From the NCBI RefSeq assembly GCF_002237555.1, contig NZ_CP022540.1:1992501-2056500 (forward strand): a stretch of DNA of 64,000 nt. Reading direction: 5' to 3'. Numbering within the stretch: the stretch's first letter is position 1; each line of letters starts with the position of its first letter. Origin of the DNA: Antarctobacter heliothermus. Lineage in GTDB: Bacteria; Pseudomonadota; Alphaproteobacteria; Rhodobacterales; Rhodobacteraceae. The notes below the pieces were generated by a model, which saw nothing but the letters and a program-made list of their open reading frames with translations, did no database searches and was not told the DNA's origin. Positions 26,043 through 34,733 of this stretch are shown here, in pieces. Made by a program: the position numbers and the translations under genes.

Positions 26043-26783
26043 TCAGTCTTTGGCGGCGGCCAAGGCCATTTCCAGAAGCGGGGCCAGTCGCACCGCCCAA
26101 TGTCGTTGGCCCACCTCGTCCTCTATCAGGTCGTTACGGACCTCGATCAACGTATTGTGCCGCCCAGCCCCCAGCGCGTGCCTGTCGATGGCATCACCGG
26201 GCAGGTGGCCGGGGTAAGGTTCATTCCGTCCCACCACCAGATCGGGTTCTGCCTCCAGCAAGTCAATCAGCGGATCGGACAGCCGCGAATCCCACGATGA
26301 ATGTAGAATACCCACATCCCAAGGCCGCGCCGGGCGGCCATGCAGTTGCGGTGTGAACGAATGGATGGCGACGATGGCAACATCCTCGCGCCGCGCCACC
26401 ATCCGCGCAAGATCGGTGTCATATGGGCGGTAATAGGCGGCAACTCGGCGCGCCTTTTCGGCAGCATCAGCGTATCGGTTGCCGGGAATGACAGAGCCGT
26501 CATACAACTTCATCAACAGGGTCGGATCGTCCTCGCCCCGGTTTGGGTCGATCACCAGTCGAGAGAAGTTGGATAACACAACCGGCGCATCCAGCAGTGC
26601 GCCCAGTTCGATGGACACCCCAGCGGCACCTACGTCATAGGCGATATGGCGCGCCATATCCGACACCGGCAGACCCAGAGAGCCGCCCAGATCAGGCGGC
26701 ACCGTGTTCGCGGCGTGGTCACAGGTTATCAGAATTCGGCTGGAGCGGCTTTCGCCTATGATCCGGGAAGGGGAATATGTCAT
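26043..26783 (-). CDS. N-formylglutamate amidohydrolase family protein
   Basis: A 246-residue member of the N-formylglutamate amidohydrolase family (HutG-like fold). Motifs: ILITCDHAANTVPPDLGGSLGL near the start (metal-binding His), IAYDVGAAGVSIELGALLDAPVVLSNFSRLVIDPNRGE (typical R-x-x-x-D-x-N-R), VAIHSFTPQLHG, and a late NxxYPGHLPGDAI. In histidine degradation the family releases formate from N-formylglutamate; stand-alone members such as this, away from hut genes, may act on related amidated acids. It is divergent from pyruvate kinase. Confidence 0.85.
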   Translation of the reverse strand: MTYSPSRIIGESRSSRILITCDHAANTVPPDLGGSLGLPVSDMARHIAYDVGAAGVSIELGALLDAPVVLSNFSRLVIDPNRGEDDPTLLMKLYDGSVIPGNRYADAAEKARRVAAYYRPYDTDLARMVARREDVAIVAIHSFTPQLHGRPARPWDVGILHSSWDSRLSDPLIDLLEAEPDLVVGRNEPYPGHLPGDAIDRHALGAGRHNTLIEVRNDLIEDEVGQRHWAVRLAPLLEMALAAAKD

Positions 26784-26942
26784 GGTCTCATCATTGCTGT
26801 CCCGTTACATATATGTCAGTTGCGCGGCGAAGGGAAATACGAGATAACGCGCGGTGATAGCGTTAACGCCGCAATTGCATGCGCCAAGCTCCGTTCGGGA
26901 CGGCGCGCCGCCGCCACAGCCCAAGGGGCAGGAGAGACTGAG

Positions 26943-28388
26943 ATGAAACGCGACCGCAACGTCAAGATCGTGGCCACGCTGGGGCCCGCCTCCAACACTT
27001 ATGAGATGATCCGGGCGTTGCATGAGGCTGGGGCGGATGTGTTTCGCCTGAACATGAGCCACGGCACCCACGAGGAAATCGAGGAACGCCACGCAATGAT
27101 CCGGCAGGTCGAAAAGGACCTGGACAGCCCGATCGGCATTCTGGCCGACCTTCAAGGACCGAAACTGCGTGTGGGCGAATTTGCCAACGGGTCAGAGGAA
27201 CTGGAATGGGGGCAGAAATTCCGCCTCGATCTGGACCCGGCTCCGGGCGATCTGAACCGTGTTCGGCTGCCCCACCCCGAGATTTTCGCCGCCTTGAACG
27301 GGGGCGCGAGCCTGCTGGTCAATGACGGCAAGATTCGCTTGCGAGTCACCGACTGCGGCAAGGATCATGCCAATTGCACGGTCGAGGCGGGCGGCACTAT
27401 TTCCAACCGCAAGGGCGTGAACGTGCCCGACGTTGTGCTGCCGCTGGCCGCACTGTCGGAAAAGGATCGGCGCGATCTGGAATTCGCCTGCGCGCTGGGC
27501 ATTGACTGGCTGGCACTGTCCTTTGTGCAGCGGGTCGAGGACGTCGAAGAGGCACGTCGACTGGTCTGGGGCCGGGCGGCGATCATCTCGAAAATCGAAA
27601 AGCCATCGGCTGTCGACTGTTTCGATGAGATCCTCGCTGTTTCTGACGGTATTATGGTCGCGCGGGGCGATCTGGGCGTGGAACTGCCCGTTCAGGCGGT
27701 GCCGCCGATCCAGAAACGTCTGGTGCGCAAGTGTCGCGCTGCGGCCAAGCCGGTGATCGTGGCCACCCAGATGTTGGAATCGATGATCGAATCGCCGATG
27801 CCCACGCGGGCCGAGGTATCGGATGTGTCTGGCGCGATCTATGAGGGCGCCGATGCCATCATGCTGTCGGCGGAATCGGCGGCCGGTCTGTACCCGATCG
27901 AAGCGGTGCAGACGATGAACAACGTCGCGGTGTCGGTCGAAAGCGATCCGACCTACCGTGAAGTCATCGAAGCCTCGCGCTCTGCCGAGCGCAAATCGGT
28001 GGCGGACGGGATTGTGGCCGCGGCGCGTGAAATCGCCGAGACGACTGACGTCAAGGTGATCTGCTGCTTTACCTCGTCGGGCACCACGGCGGCGCTGGTG
28101 GCGCGGGAACGTCCCCGCGTGCCGATCATCGCGATGACCCCGATGAGGGGCGCTGCGCGACGGCTGTCACTGACTTGGGGCACGCAATGCGTGATGACGG
28201 GGGAGCTGGAGCGGTTCAAGCAGGCGGTGGTCAACGCCGCGCGCGCCGCCCGCGCCGAAGGTTATGCCGACGAGAACGATCAGATCGTGCTTACTGCGGG
28301 CGTGCCCTTTAATCAGCCGGGCAGTACGAACATTCTGCGTGTGGCCCCCTGCAACGAGCGTTTGATTTTCTCGACCGATCCTGAATAA
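26943..28388 (+). CDS. pyk: Pyruvate kinase
   Basis: A 481-residue protein from ATG 26943, which is preceded by GGAGAG; a longer reading frame upstream is not needed. It has the family N-terminus RNVKIVATLGPASNTYEMI, substrate and metal motifs VFRLNMSHGTHEE and ISKIEKPSAVDCFDEIL, GIMVARGDLGVELP, AKPVIVATQMLESMI and EGADAIMLSAESAAGLYP. It converts phosphoenolpyruvate and ADP to pyruvate and ATP in lower glycolysis or the Entner-Doudoroff pathway, which also receives KDPG from the alginate operon. The small membrane protein gene follows. Confidence 0.96.
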   Translation: MKRDRNVKIVATLGPASNTYEMIRALHEAGADVFRLNMSHGTHEEIEERHAMIRQVEKDLDSPIGILADLQGPKLRVGEFANGSEELEWGQKFRLDLDPAPGDLNRVRLPHPEIFAALNGGASLLVNDGKIRLRVTDCGKDHANCTVEAGGTISNRKGVNVPDVVLPLAALSEKDRRDLEFACALGIDWLALSFVQRVEDVEEARRLVWGRAAIISKIEKPSAVDCFDEILAVSDGIMVARGDLGVELPVQAVPPIQKRLVRKCRAAAKPVIVATQMLESMIESPMPTRAEVSDVSGAIYEGADAIMLSAESAAGLYPIEAVQTMNNVAVSVESDPTYREVIEASRSAERKSVADGIVAAAREIAETTDVKVICCFTSSGTTAALVARERPRVPIIAMTPMRGAARRLSLTWGTQCVMTGELERFKQAVVNAARAARAEGYADENDQIVLTAGVPFNQPGSTNILRVAPCNERLIFSTDPE

Positions 28389-28412
28389 GTTTGGCGTCGG
28401 AAGGGGCGCTGG

Positions 28413-28637
28413 ATGCAATCGGATGTGATGCTTGTGGCCGGGATGGGGCTGGTGGTTCTATCCCTGCCGGCGATCCTGTCGGCTTGGGCGGACAGGCGCG
28501 CGCCCCGCGTTGGCACGCTCTTGCTGCTCGGCGGGGGCGGCCTGATCCTCTGGACACTGAGCCGGGCCAAGGGCGCGTATTCCTGGGCTGACATTCCGGA
28601 TGTCTTTTACGGCGTGATCGGGCAGATCGTGAACTGA
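28413..28637 (+). CDS. Small membrane protein of unknown function
   Basis: A 74-residue protein with two transmembrane helices (about 4-24 VMLVAGMGLVVLSLPAILSAW and 33-49 RVGTLLLLGGGGLILWTL), separated by a short charged loop ADRRAP, and a conserved-looking tail YSWADIPDVFYGVIGQI. It starts 24 bp after pyk with GGAAGGGG upstream, so it is probably translated from the pyk transcript. I recognise it only as a small inner-membrane protein found near pyruvate kinase in related bacteria. Confidence 0.7.
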   Translation: MQSDVMLVAGMGLVVLSLPAILSAWADRRAPRVGTLLLLGGGGLILWTLSRAKGAYSWADIPDVFYGVIGQIVN

Positions 28638-28714
28638 ACCCGGTTTATCGCGTCGCCAATGCGGCGTTGCGGGACGGACGGTGCAAATGGTCCGATCTGG
28701 TGTCAGCAATCCTC

Positions 28715-28743
28715 TTGCAAATGTGTTCCTGTCCTTCTATAGC
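28715..28743 (+). promoter_or_regulatory. Sigma-70-type promoter of rpmI-rplT
   Basis: TTGCAA (28715-28720) and TATAGC (28738-28743) are separated by exactly 17 bp, about 65 bp upstream of the rpmI start. This is a close match to the housekeeping consensus in front of a ribosomal-protein operon. Confidence 0.6.
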
Positions 28744-28809
28744 ACGCCCTCCAACCGCGCGTCCGGCCGTTAGAGGCATGCCGAGTCGCGCTAAAAAATG
28801 GAGATCGAA

Positions 28810-29010
28810 ATGCCCAAGATGAAGACAAAGTCGAGCGCCAAAAAGCGCTTCAAGGTGACAGCCACCGGCAAGGTGCTGACGGCGCAGGCCGGCAAGCGCC
28901 ACGGTATGATCAAGCGCACCAAAAAATTCATCCGCGACGCGCGCGGCACCACAACCATGAGCAAGCCTGACGCCAAGATCGTCAAGCAGTTCATGCCTTA
29001 CGACCGCTGA
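28810..29010 (+). CDS. rpmI: 50S ribosomal protein L35
   Basis: The product is 66 residues from ATG 28810 ([20 protein letters not shown]), the normal L35 start; GGAG at 28800 is its ribosome binding site. The very basic sequence with [10 protein letters not shown] and FMPYDR matches L35. It is an early-assembly large-subunit protein. rplT follows 14 bp later, forming the usual rpmI-rplT pair; infC is not adjacent. Confidence 0.96.
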   Translation: MPKMKTKSSAKKRFKVTATGKVLTAQAGKRHGMIKRTKKFIRDARGTTTMSKPDAKIVKQFMPYDR

Positions 29011-29024
29011 TAGGAGACTGAGAG

Positions 29025-29402
29025 ATGCCCCGTACCAAAGGCGGAACCGTCACCCACGCGCGTCACAAGAAGGTCGTTGACCAGGCCAAAGGTTATTATG
29101 GCCGCCGCAAGAACACCTTCAAGGTGGCAGCGCAGGCCGTCGATAAGGCCAACCAGTACAAGACCCGCGACCGCAAGAACCGTAAGCGCAACTTCCGCGC
29201 GCTCTGGATTCAGCGGATTAACGCCGCTGTGCGCGCCCACGACGAATCGCTGACATATTCGCGCTTCATCAACGGCCTGACGCTGGCCGGGATCGAAGTA
29301 GACCGCAAGGTTCTGGCCGATCTGGCTGTGCATGAGCCCGCCGCGTTCGCCGCGATTGTGGACCAAGCCAAAGGCGCGCTGCCGGCTTCTGCCGACGCGT
29401 AG
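29025..29402 (+). CDS. rplT: 50S ribosomal protein L20
   Basis: A 125-residue L20 with the classic N-terminus [35 protein letters not shown] and [33 protein letters not shown]. It binds 23S rRNA during 50S assembly and in many bacteria represses its own operon. The strong intrinsic terminator just past the stop closes the rpmI-rplT unit. Confidence 0.97.
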   Translation: MPRTKGGTVTHARHKKVVDQAKGYYGRRKNTFKVAAQAVDKANQYKTRDRKNRKRNFRALWIQRINAAVRAHDESLTYSRFINGLTLAGIEVDRKVLADLAVHEPAAFAAIVDQAKGALPASADA

Positions 29403-29452
29403 TCTTCGCCCGACACGGTCGTCGCTGACGGCCGGATTGGACAACGATATAC

Positions 29453-29484
29453 AAAGGCCCCGATGTGATCATCGGGGCCTTTTG
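29453..29484 (+). terminator. Intrinsic terminator after rplT
   Basis: A 13-bp perfect stem (AAAGGCCCCGATG, loop TGAT, CATCGGGGCCTTT) ends in TTTTGTCGTTTT, a textbook rho-independent terminator about 50 bp after the stop. Confidence 0.93.
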
Positions 29485-29684
29485 TCGTTTTGACAGAAAA
29501 GACAGGGGCGGGACTGCGGGGCCGTTTTCATGGGCACGCCCGCCGCGTTTGTGGTGAACTTGGGTGTTTTCGCCGTTTCAAAGGGTTGACCAGCTAGGTC
29601 GAATATTTTTAATTTTCGGAAAATTATCAAACGGCACTTCATTCACATCTCAATCCATCAACCGAAAAAATAGGAAGAACACAT

Positions 29685-31166
29685 ATGTCCGCTACTTTTT
29701 TGACTTCTTCGACTTCACTTAGTGCCACTGTGGGAGATGGCGATTTCCTCGTGGTTTTGGACGGCGTGGCCATTACAAGTCCTGCCGTCCATGCCGTGAC
29801 GATGAACGACGGGCTGCAAACCACCGGGTTGGTCAACAACGGCGATATCGTTGCCGGGCAATTCGCCGTCCAAATTCTAGGCAATGACGCGCAGATCACA
29901 AACAACGGCGCGATCTGGGCGCATGATGATGTATTCAAGGTTGAGGCAGATGCCGATACAACTGATGTGTCCATCGTCAACCATGGAACAATCGGAACGT
30001 TCAATGACTTTGGCGTGTTCCTCGACATTGACGGTCAGGCTGGCAGCGTAAACTATTCGATCGTCAACACGGGCTTGATTTCGACCCAGCCCGGGACCGA
30101 GCTGATCGATGAATCCACCCAATTGGGACAGACGGAAATCATCAATTCCGGCACGATCACCGGTGGCAACATCGATATGAGCGGCAGCGGCTCCGGTAGT
30201 CTGATCAACAGTGGTCTGATCCAGACGCGCTTTATCAACATGGATGCGGACAAGGGCGCCACCGTCATCAACCATGGTCAGATGATCGACACCGGCGGCG
30301 CTGACGGGAACCGCATCCTCAGCACCAGCGTGACCTTTTCGGCGACAGACCGGGTGATCAACCACGGTGAAATCACCGGCGGTATCGGGCTGAACGGCGG
30401 CGCTGACTGGTTCGAAAACGCGGGCAGCGGTTTGGTCTACGGGGACGTGCACGGCGGCACAGGCGATGACACGCTGGTTGGCGGCTCTGAAAGCGACACC
30501 CTGTATGGCGGCGATGACGACGATCTTCTTGTCGGGCGCGCAGGGGACGATTTTCTGGTCGGCGGTGTGGGCGAAGACTATATGCTGGGCGGCGATGGTG
30601 ACGATGGCATGCAGGGCCAATCCGGCGCCGATGTCATGAACGGTGGCGCGGGCAACGATACGATCCTTGGCGGCAGTGGCGACGACGTGCTGGTTGGTCA
30701 GGACGGCAGCGATCAACTGGAAGGTGGCGCAGACAACGACACTATAGACGGCGGCAATGGCGATGACGTTCTGGAGGGCGGTGACGGCAATGACATTCTG
30801 CGCGGTCGTGCCGGAGAGGATAATCTGGCGGGCGGCGACGGTCTGGATCTGTTGACCGGCGGGCAGGACGCCGACAGCTTCGTTTTCCGCAGTGCCTCTC
30901 ATGCAGGGATTGGGGCATCTCGGGACCAGATTCTTGATTTCGAACAGGGCGTTGACCTGATCGTCGTCTCGAGCCTGACGCCGGGCGTATTCGAATTCGT
31001 AGGTACGGCCGGATTTGCCCCCTCGGGTAACGCGGAACTGCGGCTTTATGAGACCCCAACCGGATCAACCATCGTGCAAATGGACACGGATGGGAATGGC
31101 AGCATCGACGCCGAAATCCGCGTGGCCGGTGTCACCGGTCTGACCGCTGACGATTTCGCCCTCTGA
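29685..31166 (+). CDS. RTX calcium-binding repeat protein, probable type I-secreted
   Basis: A 493-residue acidic protein. The N-terminal half (about 20-260) is built of short repeats of the form INNGxI and VNHGxI, suggesting a right-handed beta-helix. Residues about 264-395 are tandem RTX nonapeptides (GGTGDDTLVGG, GGDGDDGMQGQ, GGNGDDVLEGG, GGDGNDILRGR), which fold as a calcium-bound parallel beta-roll. There is no N-terminal signal peptide, and the C-terminus (TGLTADDFAL) fits type I secretion signals, so export by an ABC/HlyD/TolC system is likely; none is encoded nearby. No enzymatic domain is visible; it may be an adhesin or surface protein. The 200-bp upstream region is AT-rich. Confidence 0.85.
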   Translation: MSATFLTSSTSLSATVGDGDFLVVLDGVAITSPAVHAVTMNDGLQTTGLVNNGDIVAGQFAVQILGNDAQITNNGAIWAHDDVFKVEADADTTDVSIVNHGTIGTFNDFGVFLDIDGQAGSVNYSIVNTGLISTQPGTELIDESTQLGQTEIINSGTITGGNIDMSGSGSGSLINSGLIQTRFINMDADKGATVINHGQMIDTGGADGNRILSTSVTFSATDRVINHGEITGGIGLNGGADWFENAGSGLVYGDVHGGTGDDTLVGGSESDTLYGGDDDDLLVGRAGDDFLVGGVGEDYMLGGDGDDGMQGQSGADVMNGGAGNDTILGGSGDDVLVGQDGSDQLEGGADNDTIDGGNGDDVLEGGDGNDILRGRAGEDNLAGGDGLDLLTGGQDADSFVFRSASHAGIGASRDQILDFEQGVDLIVVSSLTPGVFEFVGTAGFAPSGNAELRLYETPTGSTIVQMDTDGNGSIDAEIRVAGVTGLTADDFAL

Positions 31167-31244
31167 ACGAAGAGCGGTCCGCCGCTGTTCGAATCAGCCG
31201 AAAAGTCGCGTCACCTAGGCTGTTATAGCGTTTCAACACCCCAC

Positions 31245-31281
31245 TGGGGCGGCAACATCGTGAGGCCGCCCCATAGTTTTT
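31245..31281 (+). terminator. Terminator after the RTX gene
   Basis: A 9-bp stem (TGGGGCGGC and GCCGCCCCA, 11-nt loop) followed by TAGTTTTT lies 79 bp past the RTX stop codon. The rest of the ~300-bp gap before the next gene shows nothing recognisable. Confidence 0.7.
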
Positions 31282-31465
31282 CTCGAAGGCCTTTCACACG
31301 GGTTGGTTTGCACCCTAGTGCGGTGGCGGGCGGTTGTGATCTCGGCCCGAACCGAGCGGTTTTCTGCGGCAATGTGGAACCTCGCCCCTGATCCAAACGG
31401 GAATGGAAAGCTATCCAACCCTCATGAAGACTGCCAAGGTAGCTCTGGCCAACAATGAGGCTTTG

Positions 31466-32191
31466 ATGTCCCCGTTCGATCCATTTCGCTATCACCCCAA
31501 TCTCCGGCCTCTCATCACGCCGCCGGAGCAGTCACGGTTCAAGGAATATCATCCTGATAAGGTGCGCACCATGGCGCGTGAGCACGGCCTGCCGACTGAT
31601 TGGATCATGGTCGACGCCGAACGCGATGCGGAACGCGCCGCCATCATGCAGGGCCGTTGGGGCAACGATCTCTGGGTCTTTGGCTACGGCTCGTTGATGT
31701 GGGATCCGGGGATGCGCTTTGTCGAGGTGCGCCGCGCCTGGGCGCCCGCCGTCGCGAGGCGGTTCATCCTCTGCGATACCAATGGCGGGCGTGGCACAAT
31801 GGACAATCCCGGCCTGATGGCGGCGCTGGACAGCGGCGATGGCTGTCACGGCCTGGCCTTTCGACTGGCCGCTAATGATCTGGAGGCGGAGACTTTCAGC
31901 CTGTGGGCGCGTGAGCGTATCGGCTCTGCCTATCACGCGGAATTCCTGCGCGCAGACACCGCGCAGGGAGAGGTCGAGGCGCTGACATTCATGGCCAACC
32001 ATGACGCACCGCAGATCCGGACGGACCTGTCCCATGATCAACAGGTCAGCATGATTGCCTCGGGCAGCGGATTTCTGGGCACCAGTCTTGCCTATATCGA
32101 GAATCTGGCCGTGCATCTGGACACGCTGAGGATCGAGGATGCCGAAGTGATGCGCCTGCTGGCCGACGTGCGGGCCCGTGCCGGGGTCTGA
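31466..32191 (+). CDS. Gamma-glutamylcyclotransferase, ChaC-like
   Basis: A 241-residue product from ATG 31466; TGAGG lies ahead, and the upstream in-frame ATG at 31403 is less well placed. The cyclotransferase motif VFGYGSLMWDPGM occurs near residue 70, followed by FILCDTNGGRGTMDNPGL and the likely catalytic Glu in the region LEAETFSLWARERIGSAYHAE. ChaC-type enzymes split glutathione or gamma-glutamyl peptides to 5-oxoproline. The N-terminal ~60 residues are an extension compared with minimal ChaC. It is followed 81 bp later by pheS. Confidence 0.87.
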   Translation: MSPFDPFRYHPNLRPLITPPEQSRFKEYHPDKVRTMAREHGLPTDWIMVDAERDAERAAIMQGRWGNDLWVFGYGSLMWDPGMRFVEVRRAWAPAVARRFILCDTNGGRGTMDNPGLMAALDSGDGCHGLAFRLAANDLEAETFSLWARERIGSAYHAEFLRADTAQGEVEALTFMANHDAPQIRTDLSHDQQVSMIASGSGFLGTSLAYIENLAVHLDTLRIEDAEVMRLLADVRARAGV

Positions 32192-32272
32192 CACCGGGTG
32201 AGGGGCATTCAAACGGTTGCAAAGCGGGCGGGGCAGGGCTAACCCCACGCGGGCAAGGCTGAGGGACGTGAC

Positions 32273-33346
32273 ATGGACGATCTGCGCGAAAAGTACATCA
32301 ATCTGATTGCCGAAGCGGGCGACGAAAGCGCGCTGGAGGACCTGCGCGTCACCGCCGTGGGCAAGAAGGGCGAAATCAGCCTCAAGATGCGCGAACTGGG
32401 CAAGATGAGCCCGGAAGAGCGGCAAGTGGCCGGTCCCGCGCTGAACCGGCTCAAGGATGAGATCAACTCTGCCCTGTCGGCGAAAAAGACCGCGCTGGCG
32501 GACGTTGCACTGGATGAACGGCTGCGGACTGAATGGCTGGACGTGACCCTGCCGGTGCGGGCGCAGCGCCGGGGAACGATCCACCCGGTCAGTCAGGTCA
32601 TGGATGAGGTCTCTGCCATCTTTGCCGACATGGGCTTTGCCGTCGCCGAAGGGCCGCAGATCGACAGCGACTGGTACAACTTCGACGCGCTGAACATCCC
32701 GTCGCATCACCCCGCGCGGGCCGAGATGGACACGTTTTACATGCACCGCGCCGAGGGCGACAATCGCCCGCCGCATGTGCTGCGCACCCATACCTCGCCG
32801 GTGCAGATCCGACATATGGAGAAATATGGCGCGCCTTGCCGGATCATTGCGCCGGGCCGCGTCTACCGCGCCGACTATGACCAAACGCATACCCCGATGT
32901 TTCATCAGGTCGAGGGGCTGGCCATCGATAAACATATCTCGATGGCGAACCTGAAATGGGTTCTGGAAGAGTTCTTTTCCGCGTTCTTTGAGATCGACGG
33001 CATCAAGACCCGCTTCCGCGCCTCGCACTTTCCCTTCACCGAACCGTCGGCGGAGGTGGATATTCAGTGTTCGTGGGACAACGGTCAGCTGAAGATCGGC
33101 GAAGGCGACGGCTGGCTCGAGGTTCTGGGGTCCGGCATGGTGCACCCCAAAGTGCTGTCGGCGGCGGGTGTGGACCCGAACGAATGGCAGGGCTTTGCAT
33201 TCGGGATGGGCATCGACCGGATCGCGATGCTGAAATACGGCATCCCCGACCTGCGCGCGTTCTTTGACTCAGACTTGCGCTGGCTGCGGCACTACGGGTT
33301 TGCATCGCTGGATGTGCCGACGCTGCATGGTGGGTTGAGTAGGTAG
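32273..33346 (+). CDS. pheS: Phenylalanyl-tRNA synthetase alpha subunit
   Basis: A 357-residue class II synthetase subunit. The N-terminal coiled-coil arm is followed by motif 2/3 regions: [58 protein letters not shown], [37 protein letters not shown] and [18 protein letters not shown]. It pairs with PheT (34734) in an alpha2-beta2 enzyme that charges tRNA-Phe. Unusually, three small genes lie between pheS and pheT. Confidence 0.97.
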   Translation: MDDLREKYINLIAEAGDESALEDLRVTAVGKKGEISLKMRELGKMSPEERQVAGPALNRLKDEINSALSAKKTALADVALDERLRTEWLDVTLPVRAQRRGTIHPVSQVMDEVSAIFADMGFAVAEGPQIDSDWYNFDALNIPSHHPARAEMDTFYMHRAEGDNRPPHVLRTHTSPVQIRHMEKYGAPCRIIAPGRVYRADYDQTHTPMFHQVEGLAIDKHISMANLKWVLEEFFSAFFEIDGIKTRFRASHFPFTEPSAEVDIQCSWDNGQLKIGEGDGWLEVLGSGMVHPKVLSAAGVDPNEWQGFAFGMGIDRIAMLKYGIPDLRAFFDSDLRWLRHYGFASLDVPTLHGGLSR

Positions 33347-33351
33347 TAGCT

Positions 33352-33798
33352 ATGTCTAGTTTCGCATTGGGCTTGGGTGCTTTATTGCTTAGCCTAGTGA
33401 GCTTCCTTTCAGGGAAAGTGTTCTCGCAATCTGAGAAAGTTCTAGACCAAAAGAGAAAGGCATACGAGACATTCTTGCGAGAGTGCCCAGGACCGAATGA
33501 AGCGCATTCGAGTGTCGACATTATGTCGACGGAATTTCAAAGGGTGACAGGATTACTGACGCTCTATGCTTCTAACGATGCCTTGCAGTATTCATCTGAG
33601 TACTTCTTGAAGTTTGTCGAGGCGCAAGAGGAATTGCAGGGGGTTAGTATAACGGGCCACCCGAAGTTCGTCGAAGTCATGACGTATTACAACCGGATGG
33701 TTTGGGCGATGCGTCGCGACGTGATGGCTTGGTCAATTTTTGCTCCTGCCAAGACCTCCAGAGCCTATTCTCAAGGAGTTTTCGGCAAAGAAAAGTGA
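33352..33798 (+). CDS. Hypothetical membrane-anchored protein in the pheS-pheT gap, lower GC
   Basis: A 148-residue protein starting 5 bp after pheS. The first ~22 residues (FALGLGALLLSLVSFLSG) form one membrane helix; the rest is probably a cytoplasmic helical domain (KVLDQKRKAYETFLRECPG, FQRVTGLLTLYASNDALQYSSEYF). Base composition is clearly more AT-rich than the surrounding pheS and pheT, with frequent A/T third positions. That suggests recent arrival at this spot. No family is recognised. Similar single-helix, coiled proteins sometimes belong to phage-related or defence accessory loci, but nothing here shows such a role. Confidence 0.6.
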   Translation: MSSFALGLGALLLSLVSFLSGKVFSQSEKVLDQKRKAYETFLRECPGPNEAHSSVDIMSTEFQRVTGLLTLYASNDALQYSSEYFLKFVEAQEELQGVSITGHPKFVEVMTYYNRMVWAMRRDVMAWSIFAPAKTSRAYSQGVFGKEK

Positions 33799-33963
33799 TG
33801 GCCGCTTTTAATTTGATTGCGTGGATGGTGTGACCCTTCCTGACCAATCAAAATGCACGGAGTGCCGACACCGGAATAGCATCTTAATCACTTGGCACCT
33901 GTCCCTATCCACACCCTCCAATCCATGCCACTCTCCACCCCACATCAACCCCGGAGACCTGCC

Positions 33964-34353
33964 ATGTTCCGCGCCCTGACCCTTGCTGCCCTGCTTACCA
34001 CCCCCGCCTTGGCCGATGAGGTCTGGGACAGCGACATTGGGGCCTTCGTCTATGAGGCGGAAACCGACGGCGCGGCGGTGTTCTCCTTCCGCAACTTCGA
34101 CGGCTATCAGGCCACCCTGGTGATCCCCGGCCTTGCGGGCAACTTTGATAATCGCGGCGTGCATGAGGCGTTCTGGATCGGAAAGGGGCCGGGGTATTGC
34201 CTTGGCTCCATGTCCTACAACGCGCAGTCCGGCAACCAGTGGGGGCGCGCGCTGTTGCAGTTTGACAAACCCAACTATCCGACCTCTTTCACGCTGCTGA
34301 TGGGGGACTGTTTCGACCCGCTCAGCTATTCGGTCCGTGCCATCATCCGCTGA
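33964..34353 (+). CDS. Exported protein of unknown function
   Basis: A 129-residue product from ATG 33964 (GGAGACC upstream). The N-terminus MFRALTLAALLTTPALA is a signal peptide, cleaved before DEVWDSDIGAFVYEAE. The mature ~112 residues are predicted beta-rich (AAVFSFRNFDGYQATLVIPG, GRALLQFDKPNYPTSFTLLMGDCF) with two Cys (GYCLGS, GDCFDP) that may form a disulfide. No catalytic motif or named family is recognised. It is the second of three small genes between pheS and pheT. Confidence 0.7.
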   Translation: MFRALTLAALLTTPALADEVWDSDIGAFVYEAETDGAAVFSFRNFDGYQATLVIPGLAGNFDNRGVHEAFWIGKGPGYCLGSMSYNAQSGNQWGRALLQFDKPNYPTSFTLLMGDCFDPLSYSVRAIIR

Positions 34354-34375
34354 CTGCCCACCTGGATCTCTCAAC

Positions 34376-34657
34376 ATGGCCCTGTTTTCCCATGAGAACC
34401 GCGAGCGCAACGCAGAGACGCGTCGCGTCTTTGCGGCCTTTGAGATCGCGCACACCATTGTCGATTTCATCGCCGCCTTTTGCTTTCTCATCGGGTCGAT
34501 CCTGTTCTTCTGGACCGCGTGGGAAACGGTTGCGATCTGGTTCTTTGTGGTCGGGTCCGCCTGTTTCGCGCTCAAGCCCACCCTGCGGTTGGTGCGCGAA
34601 TTGAAACTCGCTGCGATGGGCGACACCAAGGACTTGGCAGAGAGGTATCGCGACTGA
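34376..34657 (+). CDS. YrhK-like small membrane protein
   Basis: A 93-residue product from ATG 34376. It has two hydrophobic segments (about 24-43 AHTIVDFIAAFCFLIGSIL and 50-67 ETVAIWFFVVGSACFAL), a short linker FFWTAWETV, and a conserved K-P-T-L-R-L-V-R-E motif after the second. This fits the YrhK-like domain, of unknown function, found in two-helix inner-membrane proteins. The third small gene of the pheS-pheT gap, it ends 76 bp before pheT. Confidence 0.7.
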   Translation: MALFSHENRERNAETRRVFAAFEIAHTIVDFIAAFCFLIGSILFFWTAWETVAIWFFVVGSACFALKPTLRLVRELKLAAMGDTKDLAERYRD

Positions 34658-34733
34658 GCGCGTGCGCCTCTTTTCACCCACGGGCCGATCCGCTAAGCAC
34701 GCGCCAACAGACGCATAGGCGGGGCACGATCCG

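Noticed and set aside
25722..26300. Plus-strand continuation of the IS remnant frame across the DUF1244 gene
   Set aside because: Past about 25682 the plus-strand frame is only the complement of DUF1244 and N-formylglutamate amidohydrolase genes.
31532..33145. 537-codon minus-strand frame across the ChaC-like and pheS genes
   Set aside because: It is an antisense shadow of two recognised genes and has no recognisable domain.
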